From the NCBI RefSeq assembly GCF_001707755.1, contig NZ_MBDL01000013.1, positions 1 to 64,000 of the forward strand: 64,000 bases of DNA. The letters run 5' to 3'. How positions within the stretch are numbered: the first letter of the stretch is position 1; each line of letters starts with the position of its first letter. This DNA is from Acinetobacter celticus. GTDB taxonomy: Bacteria; Pseudomonadota; Gammaproteobacteria; Pseudomonadales; Moraxellaceae. Made by a program: the position numbers and the translations under genes. The notes under the pieces are model-generated. The model did not search any database, had not been told where the DNA came from, and saw nothing but the letters and a program-made list of their open reading frames with translations. Of this stretch, positions 56,026-64,000 are shown piece by piece.

Positions 56026-56814
56026 TTATGTCGTACGCTTAATTTGATTCGGCTGTTTATACTGCGCCCAATAGACACACGCTATAATAGCAACCAACAA
56101 TATCGCTGATGCTGTAAAACGGCTGAAATCCAATCCACCTGAACTGATTGGCTTATCTAAAAAATCACCTACGACTGCACCCAACGGCCGAGTCAACACA
56201 AAGGCAGACCAAAACAGTAAAGTACGTGAAATATGTGTAAATTTATAAAGCACAAATATCAGAACAATCAGCCCTGTAAATAGCACCATTCCTCCTGTAT
56301 AGCCCAAGCCTGCTGTATCCGCAGACCAATCACCTAAGGCCGTACCTAAAGTTTGGGAAAAAGTAATCGTCAACCAATAAAACAGTTCAGCTCTAGGATG
56401 GTTTACCGCATGAGGTGAAATACTGCCTTCTGTTCGATACCAAATAAACAACGAAATACACACCAAAGACAGTAAAATTGTACTCCCGCCGACATAGCCA
56501 ATACCCAATGAGCGGTCGACAAAATCTGCCAAAGTTGTACCGACGGTCGTACTGGCAATAATTGCAAACCAATATAAAAATGGATGATAAGTTTTAGACT
56601 TAATTTGTAAATACACGACCCCCATAAAAATGGTTGCAAAAATAAATGTGCTGAGCAAATAACCCAAATTGAGCGACATTGAAAGTGCATCACCAGCCGT
56701 TTCACCAAATGTCGTTGCAAAAATTTTAGTGACCCAAAACAGCGCTGTAATTTGTGGCACTTTCATCAACACTTCGTGCACATTATTATTCGAAGAAGCG
56801 ACATCAATAGACAT
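56026..56814 (-). CDS. COG4705-type membrane protein with fourfold internal repeat
   Basis: 262 residues with about eight membrane helices. A motif of the form T-x-G-x-x-x-G-D occurs four times (TFGETAGDALS, TVGTTLADFVD, TLGTALGDWSA, PLGAVVGDFLD), each after a helix and twice followed by LGYxGG. This suggests a fourfold duplicated unit. Family function is unknown; linkage to metal or CO2 stress is only speculation. Confidence 0.8.
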   Translation of the reverse strand: MSIDVASSNNNVHEVLMKVPQITALFWVTKIFATTFGETAGDALSMSLNLGYLLSTFIFATIFMGVVYLQIKSKTYHPFLYWFAIIASTTVGTTLADFVDRSLGIGYVGGSTILLSLVCISLFIWYRTEGSISPHAVNHPRAELFYWLTITFSQTLGTALGDWSADTAGLGYTGGMVLFTGLIVLIFVLYKFTHISRTLLFWSAFVLTRPLGAVVGDFLDKPISSGGLDFSRFTASAILLVAIIACVYWAQYKQPNQIKRTT

Positions 56815-57249
56815 AATGAAAGTCCATATAGGAAATAAATTCTATTGTTCGCGTATTGGCTTAAAGTTAGATTAAAAAATTCGTACTGATAACGCTAATT
56901 TGATTTATTTTTATTGTCCATTTTTTCATAAGTTATTTTAATCAATACAAATCACTCCTACAGCCAAAAACTAATTTTTTAACAAATATTAAATTCATGC
57001 GTATGGTATGAGCGTCACAGATTTTCCATCACTACAACAAGAGGTTTTGATTTATTCCAAATCTTTTAAAAGTAAACAGAATGTCCGCAAAAGACATAAG
57101 AATAGAATCAATCCAATGAAGTCATGCAAACTTAAAAAATGCAGGTTGAACTTTTTTTGCTTGATGCAAAGGTTCTAGTCATAAAGTAATTAAGCTGTAT
57201 TGTAAAAATGAACAATACAGCTTTTTATCATTTTTTTATTCAAAAACCA
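56815..57249. other. Gene-free stretch with a terminator hairpin
   Basis: AAGCTGTATTGT (57192-57203) and ACAATACAGCTT (57212-57223) form a perfect 12-bp stem followed by T5 on the plus strand. It lies 3' of the GNAT gene. Nothing else is recognised. Confidence 0.6.
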
Positions 57250-57702
57250 TTAGGCAATCAAATATTTAAAATAATTGTAGTTTGGATGATTTTCTACAAA
57301 AACATAATTTTGTTTTTGATAAAAATGAGCGGCTGATTTTGTATCAGTGTTTAAGCAAAGTGCTGAATAAAATGGACGGGCCTTTTTTTCAAGTTCAATC
57401 AAAAGTTGCTTGCCCACACCATGCTGACGGTATTGCGGATGGACATAAAAGCGTCTTACGCGACCAATACGCGCCTCAACCTCTGTATCGCCCCATTGCT
57501 GATTTAAACCGCCACAGCCCACAAGTTTGTCACCATCATAGGCCACCAATAGACACTCACCCGTTTGGTCAAAACGGTTTTTCCCGCTTTGAAACTCATC
57601 AATTAAACGCTGAATAAATATATAGCCTTCCTGAGTTGCCAAAGCTGCTAGGTTTTCGATGTGTTGTGGTAATTGTTCAGATTGACGAATACTTATTTCC
57701 AT
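57250..57702 (-). CDS. GNAT-family N-acetyltransferase
   Basis: 150 residues. The acetyl-CoA motif is VRRFYVHPQYRQHGVGKQLLIELEKKA, with the R/Q-x-x-G-x-G/A element present. The C-terminal NTDTKSAAHFYQKQNYVFVE is the usual final helix-strand. The acceptor substrate cannot be told. Confidence 0.87.
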   Translation of the reverse strand: MEISIRQSEQLPQHIENLAALATQEGYIFIQRLIDEFQSGKNRFDQTGECLLVAYDGDKLVGCGGLNQQWGDTEVEARIGRVRRFYVHPQYRQHGVGKQLLIELEKKARPFYSALCLNTDTKSAAHFYQKQNYVFVENHPNYNYFKYLIA

Positions 57703-57984
57703 ACACCCACACTTTTTAATAAAATGATCAGTTAATATTTTTCAACTGTTTCAGCAACTGAAATAATCCAATTACTGTTGTCGTCTATGTAAATCAAAAA
57801 CTCTGTCTTGTTCAATAGCCAAGACCTACAAATGTGTAAATTACATTAAAAAAAGTCTAATTTTCATCAATATGAATTAAAAAAACAGCATTTTTAACAT
57901 CATGAATTTTATTCAACAAACTACAGCAATTCTGAGCATTGGTGTAAACTTAAACCTTTCATTTTTTTGATGTGACTGAAAGAC

Positions 57985-58989
57985 ATGGCAACGGTTGATC
58001 TTTTTGCAATTGGCAATGCGCTAATTGACCAGGAATTTAAAGTTTCTGATGATTTTCTTATTCAGCAAAATTTGCAAAAAGGCACAATGCAACTGACTGA
58101 TGGTGATACGCAAGCAATTTTGTACAGTAATTTACAAGCTAGCCAAGTCTATAAAGGTCAAGCTTCAGGTGGTTCAGCTGCCAATACAACGGTTGCCTTT
58201 AGCGCATTGGGTGCTTCTGCATTTTATGGTTGCCGTGTCGGCAACGATGATTTAGGCAAAATCTATTTAGATGGCCTAAATGAAGCAGGTATTCAAACAG
58301 CTAAACAATCAATCAGTGAAGGTGTAACAGGCACGTGCATGGTCTTGGTCAGCCCAGACTCTGAACGCACTATGCATACATTTTTAGGTATTACTGCTGA
58401 ACTCACTGACCAACAAATTGATTTTGCACCACTAGCCTCAGCGAAATGGCTCTATATTGAAGGTTATTTATCGACCAGTGATTCTGCACGTGTTGCGGTA
58501 AAACAAGCGCGTGAAATTGCCAAAGCCAATAATGTTCAAATTGCATTAACTTTATCTGACCCTGCTATGGTTCAGTATGCGCGCCAAGGTTTAGATGAAC
58601 TATTAGATGACGGTGTAGATTTATTATTTTGTAATGAACAAGAAGCCCTCATGTATTCGGGCGCATCCACTTTGGATGAAGCATTAGTTAAATTGCAATC
58701 ACTAAGTAAACATATTGTCATTACATTAGGTGAAAAAGGCGCATTAATACACAACAATGAACACACTTTCACTGTATTAGGTCGTAAAGTTACCGCAGTC
58801 GATGCCAATGGCGCTGGTGATGCATTTGCAGGTGCATTTCTTTACGCATTAAATGCTGGCTTCAACTATAAGACGGCTGCCGAACTCGCAATTCTTATTT
58901 CAAGTGAAGTTGTTTCTCAATTTGGCCCACGTTTAGCCAATGCAGACTACGCTCTTTTGTTACAAAACTTTCAGAAGGAATGTGCCTAA
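57985..58989 (+). CDS. PfkB-family sugar/nucleoside kinase, adenosine-kinase-like
   Basis: 334 residues. The N-terminal signature GGSAANTTVAFSALG and the C-terminal DANGAGDAFAGAFLYAL with the catalytic aspartate are complete. FAIGNALIDQEF at the start is typical of the adenosine-kinase-like group. Its stop overlaps the start of the Rieske gene (TAATG), so the two are coupled, though a functional link is not obvious. Confidence 0.85.
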   Translation: MATVDLFAIGNALIDQEFKVSDDFLIQQNLQKGTMQLTDGDTQAILYSNLQASQVYKGQASGGSAANTTVAFSALGASAFYGCRVGNDDLGKIYLDGLNEAGIQTAKQSISEGVTGTCMVLVSPDSERTMHTFLGITAELTDQQIDFAPLASAKWLYIEGYLSTSDSARVAVKQAREIAKANNVQIALTLSDPAMVQYARQGLDELLDDGVDLLFCNEQEALMYSGASTLDEALVKLQSLSKHIVITLGEKGALIHNNEHTFTVLGRKVTAVDANGAGDAFAGAFLYALNAGFNYKTAAELAILISSEVVSQFGPRLANADYALLLQNFQKECA

Positions 58990-59315
58990 TGCATAAAATC
59001 TGTATGACTGAAGATGTACCAGAACGCGAAGCTCGTTCTTTTGAAACATCAGAAGGAAACGCTATATTTGTTACCCAACGCGATGGTGTATTTTACGCTT
59101 ATCAAAACCTTTGTCCGCACCTACAAGTTGAATTAGAGTTTTTAGAAAATCAATTTTTAGACCGCGAACAAGAATATATTGAATGCTCTACACATGGCGC
59201 ATTATTTTTAGTTGAAACTGGTGAGTGTATTTCTGGCCCATGTCAGGGACAAGCACTTGAAAAAATAGATATTAACGTGCATTCTGATGGCGGAATCTAT
59301 CTTCTAAACGAATAA
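58989..59315 (+). CDS. Rieske [2Fe-2S] protein
   Basis: 108 residues from the ATG giving MHKICMTEDVPE. The cluster ligands are C-x-H in NLCPHLQVELEF and C-x2-H in IECSTHGALFLVETG. It is a small soluble ferredoxin-like Rieske protein of the kind that feeds dioxygenases or acts in redox assembly. No oxygenase gene is nearby. Confidence 0.88.
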   Translation: MHKICMTEDVPEREARSFETSEGNAIFVTQRDGVFYAYQNLCPHLQVELEFLENQFLDREQEYIECSTHGALFLVETGECISGPCQGQALEKIDINVHSDGGIYLLNE

Positions 59316-59331
59316 TATTACGGATACTGCC

Positions 59332-59949
59332 ATGCCTGAGTTTCTTACAAACTCCCATTTAGTTCCTTTTCATTTGAGCCTAATGGCAGTCGTTTTTCTT
59401 GGCGTGGCAGAAACCATTGGCTATTATTTAAACTTACGCCCCAGTGTACTCTTCAAGCGCTTTTCACCTAAGCGCTTAGATGACTTAGCCCTACTGAATG
59501 TTAAGTTTTCTAAAACCCTGATTATATTTTTTTTATTAATGAATTTCAGCTTTGCAGGCTACTTTCTACAATTCTGCATTTATGCACGTGAATTAACGTT
59601 TTCCCCTGCCTATTATTTAATACTTCCCGCACTCATTATCGCGATTTTTTTTACCGTGTTTATGATCCATTGCCTTGATCAAGTCATCCCTCCTAGAAAA
59701 CATAAGCAACATGTTAATTTACTGGGTCGGTTAGCTACAATTTCAAGTGGTAATGCTCGACCAGGCTTTTCAGCCCAAGCCCGTGTACGCGATGAATTTG
59801 GTCAACTACATTATGTTCAAGTAGAACCTGAATTTGGCGAATTAGAATTCCAATCACAAATTATTTTAATTCGTTTGAAAAAATCTCATTATGTCGCCAA
59901 AGCTATTTGTGCATCAAACAGACTTTTTAATTTAGATTTAAATACCTGA
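59332..59949 (+). CDS. OB-fold membrane protein, YqiJ/NfeD-like
   Basis: 205 residues. Three hydrophobic segments occupy the first 125 residues. The C-terminal 70 residues are beta-rich (GRLATISSGNARPGFSAQARVRDEFGQLHYVQVEPE), matching the soluble OB-fold domain of YqiJ-type proteins, which often partner flotillin-like proteins. No flotillin gene is present here. Confidence 0.72.
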   Translation: MPEFLTNSHLVPFHLSLMAVVFLGVAETIGYYLNLRPSVLFKRFSPKRLDDLALLNVKFSKTLIIFFLLMNFSFAGYFLQFCIYARELTFSPAYYLILPALIIAIFFTVFMIHCLDQVIPPRKHKQHVNLLGRLATISSGNARPGFSAQARVRDEFGQLHYVQVEPEFGELEFQSQIILIRLKKSHYVAKAICASNRLFNLDLNT

Positions 59950-59952
59950 ATC

Positions 59953-59995
59953 AAAAAACCGCATAACTCAAGATTTAAGTAAATTATGCGGTTAA
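59953..59995. terminator. Terminator between convergent genes
   Basis: AACCGCATAA and TTATGCGGTT form a perfect ten-base stem with a 17-base loop. Confidence 0.7.
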
Positions 59996-59998
59996 GAT

Positions 59999-60619
59999 TT
60001 AAGGCTTAAGAAAGCCCGAAACCAAATTCATCACTTGCTGGATATCATTATTGGCTTCGGTTTTACTGGTCTGATCACCCTGTGGTGTCAATGAATCAAT
60101 AATTTGAGGTAAAACTGTAGAAATTGCATTATAGATATCTTGTTTTGGTGCGTGAACTTCTTGTGCAACCTGTTCAATTTCGGCATCATCAAATAAATTC
60201 TGCACTTGTTCGGTATTTACCGAAGCATTATCGCCTGACTCTGTAGACACCCAATCATCCACTTGACTGCTAAAACCTTGTGCTCTGAGTTTATCTAATG
60301 CACCCTGTAAGCCACCTTGTTTCTGCACCCATGCCAAAACCAATGGTAGTACCGCAAGCAATATAGCTGATGTATTTGAACCGCCCGCTGTATTGGGTTG
60401 TGACTGCTGTTGTCCACCACCTAACTGTCCAAATACTGAACCCAAAATATCGCCCAAACCGCCTTGCGAATTTGCTGAAGATGTCGTGTTACTCCCCTTT
60501 CCTAATTGACCTAAAACTGAACCTAAAATACCACCTAAACCACCTTGTTGATTTTGTTGGTTGGAATTGCCTAAAGCTTGCTTTGCCAAAATTTCAACAA
60601 TATTACTTAAATTTGTCAT
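59999..60619 (-). CDS. DUF937/YidB-family protein
   Basis: 206 residues. Two near-identical segments, GGLGGILGSVLGQLGKG and GGLGDILGSVFGQLGGG, sit near residues 27 and 53. The DUF937 core (LLAVLPLVLAWVQKQGG, LRAQGFSSQVDDWVS, VQNLFDDAEIEQVA) follows. YidB-like proteins are widespread and of unknown function. Confidence 0.8.
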   Translation of the reverse strand: MTNLSNIVEILAKQALGNSNQQNQQGGLGGILGSVLGQLGKGSNTTSSANSQGGLGDILGSVFGQLGGGQQQSQPNTAGGSNTSAILLAVLPLVLAWVQKQGGLQGALDKLRAQGFSSQVDDWVSTESGDNASVNTEQVQNLFDDAEIEQVAQEVHAPKQDIYNAISTVLPQIIDSLTPQGDQTSKTEANNDIQQVMNLVSGFLKP

Positions 60620-60722
60620 TATATTTTCCTTATAAAATCCCTGTTATAGCATACGTATAATCTACAAATTTGTGAAAAGTGCTTTGTTAAATTTTGCATC
60701 TTATGCATAGTCACTCAAGCAT

Positions 60723-61193
60723 TTACCAGCGAAATTTATTCCAATTTTCAGGATTCGCCCAGAACTTGGCATTCAACCAATCAGGCACATGTTTATAAGT
60801 CAAAATATTAAATTGCCACAATGCAAAATCACAGCCGTGTGTTGTTTTATCAACCAGCTGTGTAAACCCTAATGCACGTAAGAGTTTTTCATCTTGCAAG
60901 CGACTGACCACAACTATACGTTTTGCCATCAAATCACGTAATTTCACCAATAACTGCGACTTATCTTGATCAGAAATATTCATCATTTCGGCTGTATTAA
61001 ATAAAACAAACCCTAAGTCATAACGTCGGTTAAAAGGCAGATTTAAAAACTCAGATACGTTAAAATAGTGCCATTGAATTGATTGATTTTTGCCGTATTG
61101 CTCAAGATTTTGACCAATACACAATGCAGTAAAAATGGGCTGTTCATTCGATAAATCGTCTAGCATTGAAGTGATGACATTTTGTTCAGCCAT
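60723..61193 (-). CDS. DUF6231-like protein of unknown function
   Basis: 156 residues. A Rossmann-like pattern is seen (FTALCIGQNLEQY, YDLGFVLFNTAEMM, KRIVVVSRL, then GCDFALWQFNI) as in methyltransferase-shaped proteins, but no SAM-binding glycine motif is evident. The C-terminus is rich in tryptophan and asparagine. It diverges from the DUF2797 gene. Confidence 0.65.
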   Translation of the reverse strand: MAEQNVITSMLDDLSNEQPIFTALCIGQNLEQYGKNQSIQWHYFNVSEFLNLPFNRRYDLGFVLFNTAEMMNISDQDKSQLLVKLRDLMAKRIVVVSRLQDEKLLRALGFTQLVDKTTHGCDFALWQFNILTYKHVPDWLNAKFWANPENWNKFRW

Positions 61194-61228
61194 AACTGCA
61201 TCCTTAATATTTAAGAGAGTATTTCTTT

Positions 61229-62098
61229 ATGGAACTACAAGGCATTTGCCATAAAATGCGTGCAGGCCTCACTGACCTTAGTGTAACTGATCAACAGGCT
61301 CACAAGGCCAATGTAGAATACAAATTCATATTAGACCGCTCAGAAATTAATCCACCATTTCGCCTTGGTGAAGAAATTGAAATTGAGGCGACTGGCAATA
61401 TTCATTGTGTATCGTGTGGTGTTAAAACCCCAAAATCATACTCACAAGGTCATTGCTTTAAATGTTTTAAAACCAAAGCTGCCTGTGATATGTGCATCAT
61501 GAAGCCAGAAACCTGTCATTACCATCTCGGGACATGCCGTGAAGATAGTTTTGCGCATGAAGTCTGCTTTCAACCTCACATTGTCTATTTAGCCAACTCT
61601 AGTGCATTAAAGGTCGGCATAACTCGTCTTGGACAAATGCCAACGCGCTGGTTAGATCAAGGTGCAACTCAAGCCCTGCCTATTATGCAAGTCGGTTCAC
61701 GACGTTTATCAGGCCAACTTGAAATTATGTTTGGCTCACAGGTTGCGGATAAAACCGATTGGCGTAAGTTATTAAAAGGTGAAGCTGAGCCACTGAATCT
61801 AATTGAAATTCGTGAACGCCTTATTGAAGAGTTCGCACCTAAAATTCAAAGTATCCGCGATGAATTTAGTCAAAATTTAGAGTTTAATGAAACTATTGAA
61901 CTTCTAGAGAATGAATTACCACGCGAGTTTGTTTATCCAGTCGATCAATATCCTGAAAAAATCAAATCACATAATCTAGATAAAACCCCAATTATTCGGG
62001 GCAAATTACAAGGCATTAAAGGTCAATATCTTATTTTAGATACTGGCGTGATTAACATTCGCAAATACACAGGTTATGAAATTAAAATTCGTACTTGA
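61229..62098 (+). CDS. DUF2797-family protein
   Basis: 289 residues. Several cysteine pairs (CVSCGVKT, CFKCF, CDMC, CHYHLGTC) in residues 68-115 suggest zinc binding. It then has a segment like a GIY-YIG nuclease core (HIVYLANSSALKVGITRL and TRWLDQGATQALP). Family function is not established, but nucleic-acid processing is plausible. Confidence 0.82.
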   Translation: MELQGICHKMRAGLTDLSVTDQQAHKANVEYKFILDRSEINPPFRLGEEIEIEATGNIHCVSCGVKTPKSYSQGHCFKCFKTKAACDMCIMKPETCHYHLGTCREDSFAHEVCFQPHIVYLANSSALKVGITRLGQMPTRWLDQGATQALPIMQVGSRRLSGQLEIMFGSQVADKTDWRKLLKGEAEPLNLIEIRERLIEEFAPKIQSIRDEFSQNLEFNETIELLENELPREFVYPVDQYPEKIKSHNLDKTPIIRGKLQGIKGQYLILDTGVINIRKYTGYEIKIRT

Positions 62099-62104
62099 TA
62101 ATCT

Positions 62105-62335
62105 TTATCCCAATTTTAAATGGCGGGAACAAGATTTCCGCTTTTTCTTTATCGAAATCTCGCACTTTAAACAGCCAAAGCATTTAATTTGCCTTATAGC
62201 TTTACTTTCTTTAAAAAATTCAAGTAAGGTTGTACGGTCAATTACTCTACATCCAAGATTGGCATATATCCCACCCTCTCTAAAATGATAGGCAATTCTG
62301 AATTTTTTAATAAATTTTTCAATTCCTCTCTCACC
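62105..62335 (-). pseudogene. Orphan coding fragment, cysteine-rich end
   Basis: A frame without a start codon encodes GIEKFIKKFRIAYHFREGG, then NLGCRVIDRTTLLEFF, IKCFGCLKCE and a basic tail. It looks like the 3' end of a lost gene. The remaining bases up to the ppiD terminator show nothing. Confidence 0.3.
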
Positions 62336-62603
62336 TCAACATTCATAATCTAACCTTGCTTCCCCCAAATAATCAGCACGGGTGTATCGATAAATTTTGC
62401 CATTAAAGCAAAAAATCTGGCGTATAAGGCTGAGACTATTGTATGACTCAGCAATACACTCATTACAATACAAAGAAAAACCCATCAACACCCTAAAATT
62501 TTAATCAAGCATTTGCACAGATCCTCTTGATTTTATTTCATATGTAATCCTATTTACGGTTAAATACATTTTCCAACTTTATAAAGTTCAATGAAAAACT
62601 GAC

Positions 62604-62636
62604 ACAAAAAAACCAGCCCCTAAGGCTGGTCTTTAA
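62604..62636 (-). terminator. Rho-independent terminator of ppiD
   Basis: ACCAGCC and GGCTGGT stem, five-base loop, with seven T on the minus strand, 13 bases after the ppiD stop. Confidence 0.88.
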
Positions 62637-62648
62637 AACTTCCAAGAA

Positions 62649-64000
62649 TTACTTAATTTTTGCTTGCTCTTTCAAGTAACGAGTATAGTCATCAAACTCT
62701 TGCTGACCACGAAGCTGTTGATACAACTTAGAAAGTTCAGCCAACTGATCATCTGTTAATGCACTCGAAGTGGTTTTATTCACATTCGTTACAGCTACAA
62801 CCACCAATTCATTTGGTAAGTTAGCTGTTGTAACAGACCAGAAACCTTCTTTGGGAGCAACCAAACTAAACGCAGCACGTTGAATTTCACGCTTAAGCAT
62901 TCCATCTGCACGTGTGAATGTACCCGCTGCCACAAAGTTTAGCCCGGTTTTATTCACAGATGCTGCTGGCTTCGACTTAAATTCATTCAATGTATTTTGA
63001 ATCTTGGCTTTCGCTACTTCAACTGCTTTTTGCTCAATCAGTTTAGCTGTCACCTTCGCTTTTGCTTCTGCTAAAGTTTGCACGCCTGCTGGATGATAAT
63101 TTCGAACTTTCACCCAAATAACATCACCATTTGCCAATTGAATGTTACTTGAAACGTTACGTTCACCGTTCTTAACATCATCATTAAATAGTTTCACTTT
63201 AACATTCGCATCACTTAACACAGGGTGTATAAAGGATAATGTTAAACCACTTACAGACTGAATCTTAGCATCTTTGACTTCTTGGCTAATGACATCTAAC
63301 GCATCACTACTCACAACCATGTCATTAATACGATTGATCGTATCAGAGAAAACATTGGCATTTTTAGTTTTTAATATTTCCTCAGCCAAACGCGCTTTTT
63401 CAGTTTCTAATGAAGGAACTTGAATAGCCGTAGAAGCTGTTTCAATCAAGTGATAACCATAATCTGTTTTCACCGGTGCAGAAACTTGCCCTGCTTTCAA
63501 GCTTGCAACAGTCTGATCAAATGCATCACCAAAAACACCTTTTTGATAAACTGCAATTTCACCACCTTTCGCTTTCGATGCTGGATCTTCAGAATATTGT
63601 GTAGCAGCATCAGCAAAAGAAGTACCTGCTTTAATTTTTGCAGCAACTTCTTCTACCAATTTTTTCGCTTCAGCCTCTGTGCGACCATCGACTGTAATTA
63701 AAATATGTTTAACAGTAGGTTGAGCAGCTTGTTGTTCCTTTTGCACAAACTCATTATAAGCCTGTTGAATTTCAGCATCCGAAACTTCAGTTGAAGTACC
63801 TTTTACATTGGCTGGAGAAAGCACAACATAATCGACATCAACACTTGTAACCTGTTTAAACATAGATGAATGCTTTTTATAATAAGCTGCAACCTCAGCA
63901 TCAGTCACTTTAATGCCACGTTTGTAGTCATCCAACTTAATGCTCGCCAGTTGAAGCGTGCGTTGTTCAGTTTGTAAATCTGCAATTTGCTTAATATCCA
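62649..64000 (-). CDS. ppiD: Periplasmic folding chaperone PpiD (SurA N-terminal/PpiC domains), cut by right edge
   Basis: At least 450 residues; the frame is open to the window edge, so the membrane anchor and start lie outside. The visible part covers part of the SurA-like chaperone region (LDDYKRGIKVTDAEVAAYYKK), one parvulin domain (TVKHILITVDGRTEAEAKKLVEEV to GYHLIETAS) and the C-terminal helical part. PpiD sits at the inner membrane near the Sec translocon and helps exported proteins fold. Confidence 0.9.
   Translation of the reverse strand, partial: DIKQIADLQTEQRTLQLASIKLDDYKRGIKVTDAEVAAYYKKHSSMFKQVTSVDVDYVVLSPANVKGTSTEVSDAEIQQAYNEFVQKEQQAAQPTVKHILITVDGRTEAEAKKLVEEVAAKIKAGTSFADAATQYSEDPASKAKGGEIAVYQKGVFGDAFDQTVASLKAGQVSAPVKTDYGYHLIETASTAIQVPSLETEKARLAEEILKTKNANVFSDTINRINDMVVSSDALDVISQEVKDAKIQSVSGLTLSFIHPVLSDANVKVKLFNDDVKNGERNVSSNIQLANGDVIWVKVRNYHPAGVQTLAEAKAKVTAKLIEQKAVEVAKAKIQNTLNEFKSKPAASVNKTGLNFVAAGTFTRADGMLKREIQRAAFSLVAPKEGFWSVTTANLPNELVVVAVTNVNKTTSSALTDDQLAELSKLYQQLRGQQEFDDYTRYLKEQAKIK

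Noticed and set aside
62076..62288. A 70-codon plus-strand frame after the DUF2797 gene.
   Set aside because: Overlaps the DUF2797 end and runs antisense to a better fragment on the minus strand.
1..64000. CRISPR arrays, tRNA and rRNA genes, riboswitches.
   Set aside because: I looked for regular short repeats, cloverleaf-like tails and conserved leaders and found none I could support.

Overview
This window looks like an Acinetobacter chromosome. The base composition is AT-rich, and it carries typical Acinetobacter genes: a catD/pcaD-type enol-lactonase, fumC, the tusDCBE sulfur relay, rpsT starting at GTG, ppiD and phosphocholine-specific phospholipase C. It also carries XerC/XerD (pdif) sites of the kind known from Acinetobacter plasmids. 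I found no rRNA, tRNA or CRISPR array.

Layout. 1-17.5 kb is mostly housekeeping: the end of an aromatic-degradation operon, LysR, HAD and TetR genes, a copper regulon (copZ, cueR, copA with two CueR-type promoters), cysK divergent from a BigR/SqrR-like persulfide sensor followed by a SulP transporter, sstT, two DUF genes, fumC under a probable Fur box, and a GalE-like epimerase that lacks the usual catalytic lysine.

17.8-28.2 kb is an accessory island of four gene cassettes: a Fur-regulated TonB receptor, an arsenic operon (arsH-acr3-arsR divergent from arsC), a frameshifted phosphoethanolamine transferase, and phospholipase C with a small lipoprotein. The cassettes are separated by three ~195-bp copies of one element and bounded by two half copies. 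The element ends are inverted 27-28 bp sites matching XerC/XerD pdif sites, so the island reads as a chain of dif modules in a chromosome.

28.2-36.9 kb is a decayed prophage. It keeps spanin, endolysin and early genes but has no terminase, portal, capsid or tail genes. Integrase, holin, metallopeptidase, a nuclease and at least one early gene are broken by frameshifts or nonsense codons. Intact survivors include a roadblock/LC7-like gene and a 35-residue cysteine-rich protein, which has a second copy at 48.4 kb. A frameshifted phage-type gene also lies on the far side of the dif-module island, so the island may have landed inside or beside the prophage.

37-64 kb returns to core genes: tusDCBE, an HxlR regulator, a NarL-type two-component system, a double-GST_N protein, rraA, rpsT, an M88-type metalloprotease lipoprotein, KtrAB potassium uptake, pldA, a PreP-like M16 protease, a COG4705 membrane protein, a GNAT, an adenosine-kinase-like PfkB protein with a Rieske protein, DUF genes and the 3' part of ppiD running off the right edge.
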